Assembly (NCBI RefSeq): GCF_002813295.1
Contig: NZ_PHUE01000001.1
Coordinates: forward strand, 4,216,001-4,280,000
Length of the DNA stretch: 64,000 nucleotides
DNA from: Flavobacterium sp. 5
Lineage (GTDB): Bacteria > Bacteroidota > Bacteroidia > Flavobacteriales > Flavobacteriaceae
Direction: 5' to 3'
How positions within the stretch are numbered: position 1 is the first letter of the stretch; every line of letters begins with the position of its first letter. Positions 52,615-63,596 of this stretch are shown here, piece after piece. The translations under genes were made by a program, and so were the position numbers. The notes beneath the pieces are model-generated. The model made no database searches. It was not told the origin of the DNA and was given only the letters and a program-made list of their open reading frames with translations.

Positions 52615-54066
52615 ATGAGCGAACAAACTTTAGATAAACCGCAATCTCCCGAACAATTATCCGAGATATTACTGGTGCTGGATAAAGAGAAAAAGAAAAT
52701 TCAGGCTGTAAAGGGAATCGATGAAAATGGCAAGCTGGAAACCGTTGACCCTACAAAGAAGAACCAGAACCAGTTTATGCGGGTTGATAAGCAGGGTGAT
52801 TTCTTTTCCAACTTCTTCTCTAATTTCTTCAGCCAGTTGAAGAACCCTACCAATTTCTCGTTCTTCAAAGTCCCTGTACCATTGGCTATTAATATGGCAA
52901 AAGAAATGCAAAAACAGTTAGATCATCCAACATTTGAAGGAGAACAACTAATGAAGCAACACGAAGTAAAATCGGAACTAGATAAAAATAATAAACAAGA
53001 AAATAAAAATAGTATGGAAACAAAACAGACAACATCGGAAACAAGCGAGTACCGCTATAAACCGGAACAGATTGATTGGGAAACAATGAACAATCTCGGA
53101 CTGAACAAAGAAAAACTTGAAAAGATGAACCTCCTTGATCCTTTACTGAGAGGTTTTAAAACCAATGAGCTAGTGCCTGTAAGCCTTAATCTCGGCACAG
53201 CTGTTACCCGTATGGATGCACGGCTGTCTCTGCAACAAAATGATGAAGGGGCGGTTGTGGTTGCCATTCATGGTATCCGCAAAGAACCTAACCTGAATTT
53301 TCCTTTTTTCGGTCACGAGTTCACTAAGGAAGATAAAGACAACCTGCTTCAGGCAGGCAATATGGGTCGTGTAGTCAATCTGACCAATCCAAAAACGAAT
53401 GAGAGCATTCCATCCATTGTCAGCGTGGACAGGCTTACCAATGAGCTTGTTGCACTGCGAACAGACAAAATCAAAATCCCTGATGAGATCAAAGGCGTGA
53501 AACTAGATGATGTACAAAAGCAAATCCTAATGGAAGGCAAACCACTTTATATAGAAGGAATGACTTCCAAAAAAGGAACTGCGTTTGATGCAACCGTACA
53601 ATTCAATGCTGATAAACATTTTGTAGAGTTCCTGTTTGACAGGGGTAACTCCAATAAGCAGATGCAAGGTAATCAGCAAGCCCAATCGCAGGAAGTTCCG
53701 AAAACCTTTAGGGACAAAGAGCTGGATAAGGAGCAATATCAGAAATTCAAAGACGGACAAACTGTTTATGTCAGCGGATTGGTAGATAAGAAAGGTAAGG
53801 AATATAATGGTTACATCACCTTTAACAAGGAAACCAATAAAACAGATTTCTCTTTTCAAAATCCGAATAAGGTTAAAGAGCAGGCGAAGCCCACCGAAGC
53901 ATACAAAACACAGACAGCTGTTAATTCAGAAGGTAAAACCAATGAAGCAACCAAGAATATCAAAGAGCCTTTGAAATCAGGCCAAAAAAATCCCGACAGT
54001 AAGGAACAGCAGGAACAACAAGAAGCAGCTCAAGCACCTGCCAAATCCAAAGGGCGTAAAATGTAA
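52615..54066 (+). CDS. DUF4099/DUF3945 domain mobile-element protein
   Basis: 483 residues. The N-terminal region matches the DUF4099-type start (LSEILLVLDKEKKKIQAVKGIDENGKLETVDP). An FFSNFFSNFFSQLKNPTNFSFFKVP low-complexity aromatic stretch follows, then two DUF3945-like repeats (LRGFKTNELVPVSLNLGTAVTRMDARLSLQ; later PLYIEGMTSKKGTAFDATVQFNADKHFVEF and VYVSGLVDKKGKEYNGYITFNKET). The tail is Lys/Gln-rich. Equivalent to orf3 of the CTnDOT excision operon; function unknown but constantly linked to topoisomerase III on such elements. No signal or TM. Confidence 0.85.
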   Translation: MSEQTLDKPQSPEQLSEILLVLDKEKKKIQAVKGIDENGKLETVDPTKKNQNQFMRVDKQGDFFSNFFSNFFSQLKNPTNFSFFKVPVPLAINMAKEMQKQLDHPTFEGEQLMKQHEVKSELDKNNKQENKNSMETKQTTSETSEYRYKPEQIDWETMNNLGLNKEKLEKMNLLDPLLRGFKTNELVPVSLNLGTAVTRMDARLSLQQNDEGAVVVAIHGIRKEPNLNFPFFGHEFTKEDKDNLLQAGNMGRVVNLTNPKTNESIPSIVSVDRLTNELVALRTDKIKIPDEIKGVKLDDVQKQILMEGKPLYIEGMTSKKGTAFDATVQFNADKHFVEFLFDRGNSNKQMQGNQQAQSQEVPKTFRDKELDKEQYQKFKDGQTVYVSGLVDKKGKEYNGYITFNKETNKTDFSFQNPNKVKEQAKPTEAYKTQTAVNSEGKTNEATKNIKEPLKSGQKNPDSKEQQEQQEAAQAPAKSKGRKM

Positions 54067-54072
54067 TGTGTG

Positions 54073-56160
54073 ATGAAAGTAGTTATTGCAGAAAAACCAA
54101 GTGTAGCAAGAGAAATAGCCGTCTTGTTAGGAGCCACCGAAAAGAATGATGGTTACCTGAAAGGCAATGGCTATTTTGTTACTTGGGCTTTTGGACATTT
54201 AGTAGGATTGGGTATGCCGGAAGATTACGGAATTTCAGGATTTCAGAAATTATCTCTGCCAATACTGCCCAATCCCTTTTTATTAACCGTTCGCAAGACA
54301 AAAAAAGACAAGGGCTATACGGCAGATACAGGAGCATTAAAGCAACTGAAAGTAATAGAACAGCTCATTGACCGTAGTGAAAAGATTATTGTCGCAACCG
54401 ATGCTGGACGTGAGGGCGAATTGATATTTCGTTATATCTATGAATACCTCAAATGTAACAAACCCTTTGAACGTCTTTGGATTAGCTCGCTCACCGAAAA
54501 ATCAATCAAACAGGGCCTTGACAACTTGAAATCCGGCAGCGATTTTGACGGATTATATCAGGCAGCACAGGGCAGGAGCCGAGCTGACTGGCTAGTAGGA
54601 ATCAATGCTTCGCAGGCATTGAGTATTGCCGCAGGAAATGGCAACTATTCGCTCGGAAGAGTGCAGACACCTACACTGGTTTTGATATGTAAGCGTTATC
54701 AGGAAAACAGAAATTTTTCGGTGCAACAATACTGGCAGATACAGTTGTCCCATACAAAAGAGTTCACAGACTTTAAAAGCCTTTCCGAAAACAAATGGGA
54801 AGATAAAAAGCAGGCGGAAGATATATTAAAGTCAATCGAAAGAAATGGCAATACAGTTACGGTTACCGTTGTAGAAACCAAAAACGTGACGGAACAGCCG
54901 CCTTTGCTGTTTGACCTGACGGGTTTGCAAAAGGAAGCTAATAAAAAATTGAACCTGACAGCTGAAGAAACCCTGAACATTGCCCAAAGCTTGTATGAAA
55001 AGAAATTTATTACTTACCCGCGTACCGGAAGTAAATACATTCCAGAAGATATGTGGGGAGAGATTCCTAACCTTATCAGAGCTTTGCAGAATATGGGAGC
55101 TTTCAAGCAAGCGGTAACCAAACTGAAATGGGGACATTTCAATAAACGTATCGTGAATGATCTTCGTGTTACCGATCATCATGGTCTGCTGATTACGGAC
55201 AAAATCCCTTCGGCTTTATCGGCAAGGGAAAATGCAGTTTACAATATGATTGCTTTTCGATTGCTGGAAGCTACCTCCCAAGCCTGTACTAAAGAAATAA
55301 CCGATATTACTTTACAGGCTCTACATTATGATTTTGTATTGAAAGGCTGTAAGATATTGGAATCAGGTTGGCGTTCCATTAAAGGCAGTTTTTCAGATGA
55401 TGATGTCGAACTTCTACAGGAATTACCCAAACTGAAAAAAGATGATGAACTCAAAATTAAACATGCCTCGGTCCTGGAGAAGAAAACCAAACCACCCGTG
55501 CTTTATACCGAAGCAGGACTTTTATCAGCTATGGAAACTGCCGGAAAGGAAATAGAGAACGAGGAAGAGCGTAAGGCATTAAAAAGCATAGGTATCGGTA
55601 CACCAGCCACAAGAGCCACCATTATTGAAACCCTGTTTAGCCGTAACTATATTCAAAGGGAAAATAAATCCCTGATACCTACCGGTAAAGGATTACAGGT
55701 CTATGAACTTATAAAAGATAAAAAGATTGCGGACGTAGCGATGACTGCAGAATGGGAGTTGACTTTGCAGAAAATTGAAAACAACGAAAGTAATGCATAT
55801 GCTTTCCAAAAAGAAATGGAAAACTATGCAGCATTAATTACCAATGAATTATTGCAAACTGCCATTGCACAAGAAAATCGGGCTATGCTTGACTGTCCCA
55901 AATGCAAAAATAGGCAACTGATTATAAGGGATAAAATTGTCAAATGTCCTGATGAGAACTGTAATTGGGTACAATTTCGAAATGTGTGTGGTGTGCAAAT
56001 CAGTATAGCCGATATAGAAAACCTTGTAATCAAAAGAAAAACTACTCTCATCAAAGGGATGAAAAGCAAATCCGGAAAGAAATTCGATGCCTATATCGTA
56101 TTAAATGAGAAAGCCGAAAGCTCTTTTGAATTTGAAAAATCTAAACTTCCGAAGAAATAA
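54073..56160 (+). CDS. topB: Type IA DNA topoisomerase III (Exc-like)
   Basis: 695 residues from the ATG at 54073 (MKVVIAEKPSVAREIA); a GTG one codon upstream is possible. TOPRIM motifs IAEKPSVAREIA and VATDAGREGELIF are intact. The catalytic tyrosine is Y315 in FITYPRTGSKYIPEDM. Near the C-terminus a Cys4-type zinc segment CPKCKNRQLI...KCPDENC and a final KGMKSKSGKKFDAYIVLNE domain are present. In CTnDOT the homologous Exc protein is the topoisomerase of the excision operon. Its TAA overlaps the next ATG by one base. Confidence 0.93.
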   Translation: MKVVIAEKPSVAREIAVLLGATEKNDGYLKGNGYFVTWAFGHLVGLGMPEDYGISGFQKLSLPILPNPFLLTVRKTKKDKGYTADTGALKQLKVIEQLIDRSEKIIVATDAGREGELIFRYIYEYLKCNKPFERLWISSLTEKSIKQGLDNLKSGSDFDGLYQAAQGRSRADWLVGINASQALSIAAGNGNYSLGRVQTPTLVLICKRYQENRNFSVQQYWQIQLSHTKEFTDFKSLSENKWEDKKQAEDILKSIERNGNTVTVTVVETKNVTEQPPLLFDLTGLQKEANKKLNLTAEETLNIAQSLYEKKFITYPRTGSKYIPEDMWGEIPNLIRALQNMGAFKQAVTKLKWGHFNKRIVNDLRVTDHHGLLITDKIPSALSARENAVYNMIAFRLLEATSQACTKEITDITLQALHYDFVLKGCKILESGWRSIKGSFSDDDVELLQELPKLKKDDELKIKHASVLEKKTKPPVLYTEAGLLSAMETAGKEIENEEERKALKSIGIGTPATRATIIETLFSRNYIQRENKSLIPTGKGLQVYELIKDKKIADVAMTAEWELTLQKIENNESNAYAFQKEMENYAALITNELLQTAIAQENRAMLDCPKCKNRQLIIRDKIVKCPDENCNWVQFRNVCGVQISIADIENLVIKRKTTLIKGMKSKSGKKFDAYIVLNEKAESSFEFEKSKLPKK

Positions 56161-57041
56161 TGAGTGATTCTATCATTACCCGTCCGGAAATTGAGAACCG
56201 CATTTATACTATAAGAGGACAACAGGTTATGCTCGACAGTGATCTCGCAAGGATTTATCAGGTAGAAACCAAAGTCTTTAATCAGACTGTAAAGCGTAAT
56301 ACAGACCGCTTTCCTGAATCCTTTTGTTTTCAATTGACACAGGATGAATTTGATGCAATTAACTTGAGGTCACAATTTGTGACCTCAAGTTTGAATTACG
56401 GGGGAAGACGTTATCTGCCTTATGTTTTTTCCGAACAAGGAATTGCGATGCTTTCAGCTGTACTCCGTAGCAATATTGCCATAAAAGTAAGCATCGAGAT
56501 AATGAATGCCTTTGTGGAAATGCGCAAGATACTTGTTAATAACGCAGCCTTGTTTCATCGACTGGATAAGATTGAACTGAAACAGATAGATGCAGACCAG
56601 AAATTTGAAGAAATCTTTAAGGCACTGGAAAGCGGAAAGTTGTACAGTGAAAAGGGCATTTTCTATAATGGGCAAATTTTTGATGCCTATGCTTTTGTTT
56701 CCGATATTATCCGCAGTGCCCAAAGTTCCATTATCCTTATTGATAATTATGTAGACGATACTGTGCTAACCTTGTTGGGTAAGAGAAATAGTGATGTTAC
56801 CGCAACAATCTATACTAAAAGCATAAGTAATCAGTTACGGCTAGATGTGCAACGATATAACAGTCAATATCCCCTGATTGAAGTTGAGGTTTTTTCGGAT
56901 GTCCATGACCGTTTTCTCATAATTGATAATACTGAACTCTACCACATAGGAGCATCATTAAAAGATCTGGGTAAAAAATGGTTTGCATTTTCGAGAATGG
57001 ATATTGAGGTTGGCAGGATGCTCCAAATTTTAGCCATTTAG
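56160..57041 (+). CDS. ORF6N-domain protein with PLD-like C-terminal region
   Basis: 293 residues. An N-terminal ORF6N DNA-binding domain at about 10-100 (IENRIYTIRGQQVMLDSDLARIYQVETKVFNQTVKRNTDRFPESFCFQL, GRRYLPYVFSEQGIAMLSAVLRS) is followed by a helical linker. A C-terminal domain (SSIILIDNYVDDTVLTLL ... FSDVHDRFLIIDNTELYHIGASLKDLGKKWFAFS) has the HDRFLIID and GASLKDLG pattern of phospholipase-D-like folds without a full HxKxxxxD motif. Common on Bacteroidota mobile elements and prophages; function unknown. It is coupled to topB by a one-base overlap. Confidence 0.85.
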   Translation: MSDSIITRPEIENRIYTIRGQQVMLDSDLARIYQVETKVFNQTVKRNTDRFPESFCFQLTQDEFDAINLRSQFVTSSLNYGGRRYLPYVFSEQGIAMLSAVLRSNIAIKVSIEIMNAFVEMRKILVNNAALFHRLDKIELKQIDADQKFEEIFKALESGKLYSEKGIFYNGQIFDAYAFVSDIIRSAQSSIILIDNYVDDTVLTLLGKRNSDVTATIYTKSISNQLRLDVQRYNSQYPLIEVEVFSDVHDRFLIIDNTELYHIGASLKDLGKKWFAFSRMDIEVGRMLQILAI

Positions 57042-57065
57042 CAAAATTCTAAATAAAAATATAGT

Positions 57066-57503
57066 ATGAATACACAGCAAAAAGACCTGTCATATTTCAG
57101 GTTACGACTACAAGAATTATTAACTATAAGCTTTCCCGAAAAAGCGTATGATGTTAAATTTATTGACCAGCGTTCAAGTTGGGCTTCCAATGCTTATGAA
57201 GATGCTTTTCGAGCAGGAAACCCAATAAACCAATGTGATCATATTGCCGATTATGTCTTATTTGAAGGATTGCACTTTTCAAAATTTGATACCCTTTTTC
57301 AAGTAGTCTGCAATGAGTTTGATGCGAGAATGGCAGATGAAGAATTACGACCGTTTGCCTTAAAGATGTTGCCTATTTGCTACCCTGTTTTTACAAACTA
57401 CAAATTAACGGATGACTTCGCCTATACAACGGAGTTTGATTTGCTCTATACGGAACTGACAGGAACCATAGCAATATGGATAGAGGAACATGGGCTTCAG
57501 TAA
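57066..57503 (+). CDS. DUF1896 family protein
   Basis: 145 residues, acidic, soluble: [70 protein letters not shown]. Matches the DUF1896 family that lies directly before the large methylase-helicase on Bacteroidota conjugative elements. No motif suggests an enzyme. Its 3' end overlaps the methylase-helicase start by 14 bases, so the two are translationally linked and may act together, perhaps as anti-restriction or DNA-processing factors. Confidence 0.8.
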   Translation: MNTQQKDLSYFRLRLQELLTISFPEKAYDVKFIDQRSSWASNAYEDAFRAGNPINQCDHIADYVLFEGLHFSKFDTLFQVVCNEFDARMADEELRPFALKMLPICYPVFTNYKLTDDFAYTTEFDLLYTELTGTIAIWIEEHGLQ

Positions 57504-60500
57504 ACGTCAACATCTCCAATCGAATATTGATTCCCTGCGAATTGCTTTTAAACTGGAAAAGGAGAACAGAAAAGCCTCCGCAGGCGAAAGACTGCTAATG
57601 ATGCAATACAGCGGATTTGGTGGTCTTAAATTTGTGTTGAATCCTGCCCAAAATCCGATAGATATTAACCATTGGAGAAAGACCGAATATGAACTTTTTC
57701 CAGTTACACAGGAACTCCATCAGCTTCTAAAAGAAAATGCAACTGATGAAAAACAATACCGTAGATATGTGGACAGTATGCGGAGTTCTGTACTGACTGC
57801 ATTTTACACACCACCTTTGATTATTGATGCTATTTCCACCACATTAAAAGAAAATGGTGTAAGCATTCAAAAACTTTTAGAACCATCTGCCGGTAACGGT
57901 TCTTTCATACAATCCTTTGCAGATAAAGATATGCCACAGGTTACCGCTTATGAAAAGGACTTGCTCACTGGAAAAATTTTAAAACAGCTCTATCCAGATA
58001 ATACGATCCGCATTAGCGGCTTTGAAGAAATACCCGAAAGGGAAAAAAACAGCTATGATGTGGTAGCTAGCAATATCCCTTTCGGTGATACGTCCGTCTT
58101 TGATCTTTCCTATTCCAGAAGCAGGGACGCTGCAAAAGTACAGGCTGCCCGAAGCATACACAATTACTTCTTTATGAAGGGAGCCGAAATGCTCCGTGAA
58201 GGTGGTGTGCTGGCTTTTATCACTTCACAAGGTGTGCTGAACAGCCCGAAGAACGAACCCATACGCAAGGTATTGATGCAGGACAACAACCTAGTTTCAG
58301 TCGTTCGGTTGCCAAATAATTTATTTACCGACTATGCTGGTACAGAGGTAGGAAGTGATCTAATAATTCTGCAAAAGAATACTGCAAAACAAAGTTTGAC
58401 CGAAGCGGAAGAACTGTTTTGTCAGAGTCAAATAACGGAATACAATACGCCAAGCAACGCCTTGTTTCAAGACAACGGAAGGATTATACATACTACACAG
58501 ATGTTGGCTACCGATCCTTATGGACAACCTGCATTTGTCTATACGCACAGGGATGGTGTGGAAGGAATTGCCAAGGACCTAAAGCAAATGCTATCGGAAG
58601 ATTTTGGAAAACATCTGGATATTGGCTTGTATAAAGGTGAACGAAACGATGCGCCAATCAAACAAATTCCTATAACACCAACGGTTGCAACTCCCGTTGC
58701 CGGATCTGCAACCATTTCACAGAAAACGCAGACATTAACTGCTCAAACAATAAATAAAGACATTGTAAAAGAAGAAAGGCAACTAAGCATTTTTGATCTC
58801 TTTGAAAATTCAAAAGAACTGGCGTCTTTTACCACTCCTGTTAAAGCAGTCACAACAACAAAACTACCAGCCAAAAGAAAAAGAACTGTGAGCGGATATC
58901 AGGGAAACCTGTTCAGCGGTTTGATGCAACAACCTCCCATTTCTACTTCTCCAGTAAATAGCAATATACCAAATGAGAGAAATACACAGGAAGTTATCGG
59001 CGATTTGTTTTCAGGACTGAAAGGAAATAATCTCTCCGAAAAGATTACCGCAGGCAACACCATTCCCGAACCAGCAATTTATACCAAAGAAATACAGTCT
59101 TTTCATCGTAACGATAGCCTTGCAGTGGATAACGGCTGGGTCGGCTATCTTAAAGATTTTGATAGCGATAAGAAACAGGCGATGTTTCATCCTTTGCAAT
59201 TATCGTCCTTACAGAAAGGAAGAGCTGAAGCCTATATTTCTGTACGAGATAACTACCTCGATTTATATCAGAAGGAAGCCAAACTGCAAACCGAACATAA
59301 AGAAGAGAGAGAAACATTTAATAAGGTTTACGATGCCTTCGTAAAAAGGTACGGCAACCTGAACAGTGCCGATAATATCAAGCTTATCAAAACAGACAGT
59401 TCCGGTAAGGAAATGGCTTATTTGGAACGTGTTGTGGGCGGTGTGGTACATAAGGCGGATATCTTCCACCGTCCGGTAAGCTTCTCCATTACCACATTAG
59501 CTACCGATAATCCCGATGAGGCTTTAGCCGCATCATTGAACAAATACGGGAACGTTGATCTAGACTTTATGTCCAAAATCAGCGGTATATCATCCGACGA
59601 TTTGAAAGCGGTATTGCACGGACGCATCTTTTATAATCCTTTGGAAAAGGAATATGAAATAGCTGAAAGATGGGTAGCTGGCAATGTGGTGGAGAAAGCC
59701 ACAGCCTTAAAAAGCTATCTCGAAAGCAATCCCCATGATAGGCAGGCCAAAGAAAGCCTTACGTCTTTAGAAGAAGCCCGACCAAGACGTATCGAATTTG
59801 AAGAGTTAGATTTCAATCTTGGTGAACGCTGGATACCGACAGGGATCTATGCCCGTTTTGCTTCTCATCTTTTTGATACGGAGGTGCGTATCCAGTATTC
59901 TGAAACTTCCGATGACTTTTCTATAAAATGCGATCAGAAAAATGTACATATATGGGATAAATATGCCGTCAAGTCTGAAAGTCGAACATTTGACGGGATT
60001 GCTCTACTGAAAAACGCATTAGTCAATACTACTCCTGATATTACCAAAAAAGTAATGATTGATGATAAGGAAGTCAAGGTAAGGGATATGGAAGCTATAC
60101 AGATGGCGAATACCAAGATTGATGAAATACGTACCGCCTTTACCGAATGGCTTCACACTCAAAACGATGAGTTTAAAAAAAGGCTGACCGACCAGTATAA
60201 CGATACCTTTAACTGTTTTGTGCGTCCGCAGTACGACGGAAGCCATCAGGAATTTCCAGGACTGGACAGAAAAGGCTTAGGCATTAACGATTTATATTCG
60301 AGCCAAAAGGATACAGTATGGATGATCAAGCTGAACAACGGTGCGATTTGCGATCACGAAGTAGGAGCCGGCAAGACATTGGTGATGTGTACCGCAGCAC
60401 AGGAGATGAAACGTTTGGGAATGGTACACAAACCTATGATAATAGGATTGAAAGCCAATGTCCATGAGATTGCAGAAACGTACCGTAAAGCCTACCCACA

Positions 60501-62871
60501 CGCTAAAATTATGTATCCTGGCAAAGAAGATTTTACCCCACAGAAAAGGCAACGGATTTTCGGAGATATTAAAAACAACGATTGGGACTGCGTGATATTG
60601 ACCCATGACCAGTTTGGCATGATACCCCAGTCGCCAGAAATGCAAAAGGAAATCCTACAAGTCGAACTGAACAGCGTGGAAGATAATCTTGCCGCTTTGG
60701 AAGCACAGGGCAAAGAGATTTCAAGGGGTATGCTCAAAGGTGTAATCATCAGGAGACAGAACCTTGAAGTTAGGCTGAAAACTTTGGAACATGACATCGA
60801 AAACCGAAAAGATGATGTAGTGGATTTTAAGATGATGGGCATCGACCACTTATTTGCTGATGAAAGCCACCAGTTCAAAAACCTGATGTTCAATACGCGT
60901 CATGACCGGGTTGCAGGTTTGGGCAATATGATGGGAAGCCAAAAGGCCATGAACCTGCTTTTTGCCATCCGCACCATTCAGGATCGCATACAAGGCGATA
61001 TGGGTGCTACCTTTCTTTCAGGTACAACTATCAGCAATTCCTTAACCGAGTTATATCTATTGTTTAAATATCTCCGTCCAAGAGCATTGGAAAAACAAGG
61101 TATTAACTGTTTTGATGCGTGGGCGGCTATCTATGCAAGGAAAACGACTGATTATGAGTTTTCGGTAGCGAATAATATCGTGTCAAAAGAACGCTTCCGC
61201 TACTTTATCAAAGTGCCGGAACTGGCACAGTTCTATTCGGAAATCACGGATTACAGAACCGCTAAGGATATTGGTATAGATCGTCCGGAAAAGAACGAGG
61301 TACTTTATAATATACCGCCTACGCCCGATCAGGAAGTATTCATCCAGAAATTGATGGAGTTTGCTAAATCAGGTAATGCGACCTTATTGGGAAGACCTCC
61401 GCTAACAGATAGGGAAGAAAAAGCAAAGATGCTGATTGCTACGGATTATGCCCGTAAGATGTCCCTCGATATGCGGATGGTAAGCAGTAAATATAATGAC
61501 CACCCCGATAACAAAGCTTCTCATTGTGCAACCAATATTGCAAAGTATTACCAAAAATTCCATGCGCAGAAAGGAACGCAGTTTGTTTTTTCAGATTTAG
61601 GCACTTACAAGCCAGGAGAATGGAATGTATATGGGGAAATCAAGCGCAAACTTGTAGATGATTATGGTATACCGGAACATGAAGTCCGTTTTATACAGGA
61701 AGCTAAAAATGATAAGCAACGCAAGGAGCTTATAGGCGGTATGAATGAGGGGAAAATCCGTGTGCTGTTTGGTTCTACCGGCATGTTGGGAACTGGTGTA
61801 AATGCACAGAAAAGAGCTGTTGCCGTTCATCATTTGGATACCCCGTGGAGACCAAGCGATCTTGCTCAACGTGACGGAAGGGCTGTGCGAAAAGGCAATG
61901 AAATTGCCAAATTTTTCGCCGATAACAAGGTGGATGTAATTATCTATGCAGTCGAAAAATCGCTGGACAGCTACAAGTTTAATCTTTTGTACAATAAACA
62001 GCTTTTTATTGACCAACTCAAAACCAACAATCTAGGAAAGCGAACCATTGATGAGGGGAGTATGGATGAAAAATCGGGAATGAATTTCTCTGAATACGTA
62101 GCTATACTTTCGGGAAATACGGATTTATTGGAAAAAGCAAAACTGGAAAAACAGGTCGCTGGATTGGAAAGTGAGAAGCAGGCATTCAATCGTTCCAAGT
62201 TCAGCTCCAAATACAAGCTGGAAGATATTTCTGCGACACTAGAGTCTGCCAAGTCACGATTGGAACGAATGGGTCACGATTGGAAAAATCTGCAACAGCG
62301 CTTACAAAAAGGGCAGGATGGAACGATACTGAACCTTGTACAGCTAGACGGATTGTCACCTAATGCCGATGTGAAACAGATTGGGACCAAACTTAACCAG
62401 ATTGCGGATAAAGCCCGTACTGGAGGTCAGTATGACGAAATAGGCAGCCTGTATGGGTTTACATTATTGGTTAAAACTGAAATATCCGAAAAAGAAGGTG
62501 CTGATATTAAAGTCAATCGTTTTTTGGTACAGGGTGAAGGCAATATAAAATACACTTATAATAATGGCTTGATTGCTAATGACGCAAAGCTTGCGTCAAT
62601 GAATTTCCTTAGTGCTTTGGAAAAAATACCTAGCTATATTGATCAGGAACAAAAGAAAATTACCGAATTACAAAAAGACCTGCCTGTACTTCAGGAAGTA
62701 GTCAATGGTATATGGACGAAGGAAAGCAGGTTGAGTCAACTGAAAACGGGATTGGCGGCCATTGACAGGAAAATACAGTTGTCTATTACTTCCGAGCCCA
62801 AAGAACAGAAAGAAGCTATAAAAATAAATAATGTTCAGGAAAGGTCTTCTGTAGGTTTGAAAGCAATGTAA
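57490..62871 (+). CDS. Giant N6-adenine methylase / SF2 helicase fusion
   Basis: 1793 residues. Residues about 70-330 hold an adenine methyltransferase-like domain: [22 protein letters not shown] (SAM site) and [10 protein letters not shown] at about 193 in place of NPPF/Y. A less conserved middle follows. Residues about 930-1500 form an SF2 helicase: HEVGAGKT (Walker A, about 958), ADESHQFKN (DExH, about 1124), [10 protein letters not shown], and [14 protein letters not shown] (motif VI, about 1463). A coiled-coil C-terminus ends it. The class occurs on CTnDOT-like elements. The NIPF variant may reduce or retain methylation activity. It ends the mobilisation operon seen here. Confidence 0.9.
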   Translation: MGFSKRQHLQSNIDSLRIAFKLEKENRKASAGERLLMMQYSGFGGLKFVLNPAQNPIDINHWRKTEYELFPVTQELHQLLKENATDEKQYRRYVDSMRSSVLTAFYTPPLIIDAISTTLKENGVSIQKLLEPSAGNGSFIQSFADKDMPQVTAYEKDLLTGKILKQLYPDNTIRISGFEEIPEREKNSYDVVASNIPFGDTSVFDLSYSRSRDAAKVQAARSIHNYFFMKGAEMLREGGVLAFITSQGVLNSPKNEPIRKVLMQDNNLVSVVRLPNNLFTDYAGTEVGSDLIILQKNTAKQSLTEAEELFCQSQITEYNTPSNALFQDNGRIIHTTQMLATDPYGQPAFVYTHRDGVEGIAKDLKQMLSEDFGKHLDIGLYKGERNDAPIKQIPITPTVATPVAGSATISQKTQTLTAQTINKDIVKEERQLSIFDLFENSKELASFTTPVKAVTTTKLPAKRKRTVSGYQGNLFSGLMQQPPISTSPVNSNIPNERNTQEVIGDLFSGLKGNNLSEKITAGNTIPEPAIYTKEIQSFHRNDSLAVDNGWVGYLKDFDSDKKQAMFHPLQLSSLQKGRAEAYISVRDNYLDLYQKEAKLQTEHKEERETFNKVYDAFVKRYGNLNSADNIKLIKTDSSGKEMAYLERVVGGVVHKADIFHRPVSFSITTLATDNPDEALAASLNKYGNVDLDFMSKISGISSDDLKAVLHGRIFYNPLEKEYEIAERWVAGNVVEKATALKSYLESNPHDRQAKESLTSLEEARPRRIEFEELDFNLGERWIPTGIYARFASHLFDTEVRIQYSETSDDFSIKCDQKNVHIWDKYAVKSESRTFDGIALLKNALVNTTPDITKKVMIDDKEVKVRDMEAIQMANTKIDEIRTAFTEWLHTQNDEFKKRLTDQYNDTFNCFVRPQYDGSHQEFPGLDRKGLGINDLYSSQKDTVWMIKLNNGAICDHEVGAGKTLVMCTAAQEMKRLGMVHKPMIIGLKANVHEIAETYRKAYPHAKIMYPGKEDFTPQKRQRIFGDIKNNDWDCVILTHDQFGMIPQSPEMQKEILQVELNSVEDNLAALEAQGKEISRGMLKGVIIRRQNLEVRLKTLEHDIENRKDDVVDFKMMGIDHLFADESHQFKNLMFNTRHDRVAGLGNMMGSQKAMNLLFAIRTIQDRIQGDMGATFLSGTTISNSLTELYLLFKYLRPRALEKQGINCFDAWAAIYARKTTDYEFSVANNIVSKERFRYFIKVPELAQFYSEITDYRTAKDIGIDRPEKNEVLYNIPPTPDQEVFIQKLMEFAKSGNATLLGRPPLTDREEKAKMLIATDYARKMSLDMRMVSSKYNDHPDNKASHCATNIAKYYQKFHAQKGTQFVFSDLGTYKPGEWNVYGEIKRKLVDDYGIPEHEVRFIQEAKNDKQRKELIGGMNEGKIRVLFGSTGMLGTGVNAQKRAVAVHHLDTPWRPSDLAQRDGRAVRKGNEIAKFFADNKVDVIIYAVEKSLDSYKFNLLYNKQLFIDQLKTNNLGKRTIDEGSMDEKSGMNFSEYVAILSGNTDLLEKAKLEKQVAGLESEKQAFNRSKFSSKYKLEDISATLESAKSRLERMGHDWKNLQQRLQKGQDGTILNLVQLDGLSPNADVKQIGTKLNQIADKARTGGQYDEIGSLYGFTLLVKTEISEKEGADIKVNRFLVQGEGNIKYTYNNGLIANDAKLASMNFLSALEKIPSYIDQEQKKITELQKDLPVLQEVVNGIWTKESRLSQLKTGLAAIDRKIQLSITSEPKEQKEAIKINNVQERSSVGLKAM

Positions 62872-63065
62872 TTTCATTGGTAAAAACAAAACATTCTTTT
62901 TTATTTGGTAGTAAATTTTGAAAAACACCTTAATTTTTTGTCTTCTGATGCGTAACTATGATAGCTAACTTGTTAAGAAAAGTGTAGCGAAAATGTGATT
63001 TTTAACACGTTGTTAGTAAAAAATCAATATAAATTGATTAATTTTGGATTTAAATTAAACTACAA

Positions 63066-63437
63066 ATGAATACATTTCACATTTTAGTAATAGTATTATT
63101 TGGTTTCTTATTGATACCAAGTAATTCTTTTGCCTGTGAAAATAATTCAACAAAACATTCTTCTACAAAAGAGACATCTTCAAATATGGACAAAGACGAT
63201 TGTTGCAAAAATGACAATCATTCCAAAACGAAAAATCACGAAGGTTGTGGAGGAAAATGTAACCATTCTAGATGCAGTTGCGCTACTTCTTGCAACAGTA
63301 GTACTGTTGCTATTAATGAATTGAAATTTAATAGCAATCTTTTTAATTTCTCTTCTGAAAAACAAAAATTTTATAATTACAAAACCACTATTTCTTCTGG
63401 TTTTAATTCTCTTTGGCTTATACCTAAAATAAGCTAA
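63066..63437 (+). CDS. Cys/His-rich secreted protein, metal-related
   Basis: 123 residues with a signal peptide (about 1-23, LLIPSNSFAC, possibly a lipoprotein). A Lys/Ser/His-rich segment carries many cysteines (DDCCKNDNHSKTKNHEGCGGKCNHSRCSCATSC), then a tail ending FNSLWLIPKIS. Composition, layout and the W-L-x-P-x-I ending parallel the two DUF6660-like proteins at 26387 and 27024. It lies directly before an HMA-domain gene. Inferred periplasmic metal binding. TAATTTTG at 63039-63046 is a candidate -7 box. Confidence 0.6.
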   Translation: MNTFHILVIVLFGFLLIPSNSFACENNSTKHSSTKETSSNMDKDDCCKNDNHSKTKNHEGCGGKCNHSRCSCATSCNSSTVAINELKFNSNLFNFSSEKQKFYNYKTTISSGFNSLWLIPKIS

Positions 63438-63596
63438 AATCTATAGTTGATAGCCATAATTATATCTTATTGATAACTATTATTGGTCTCCAAATCATTT
63501 ATTTTATCGGTTAATTTCAATTTCAAGATGATGGGTATTCTATGATTTCATTTTTGTTATTGCTTAACTAATTCAATTTAACATTATTTACATACA

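Noticed and set aside
62668..62928. Minus-strand frame over the end of the methylase-helicase gene
   Set aside because: Antisense shadow of a well-supported coding region.
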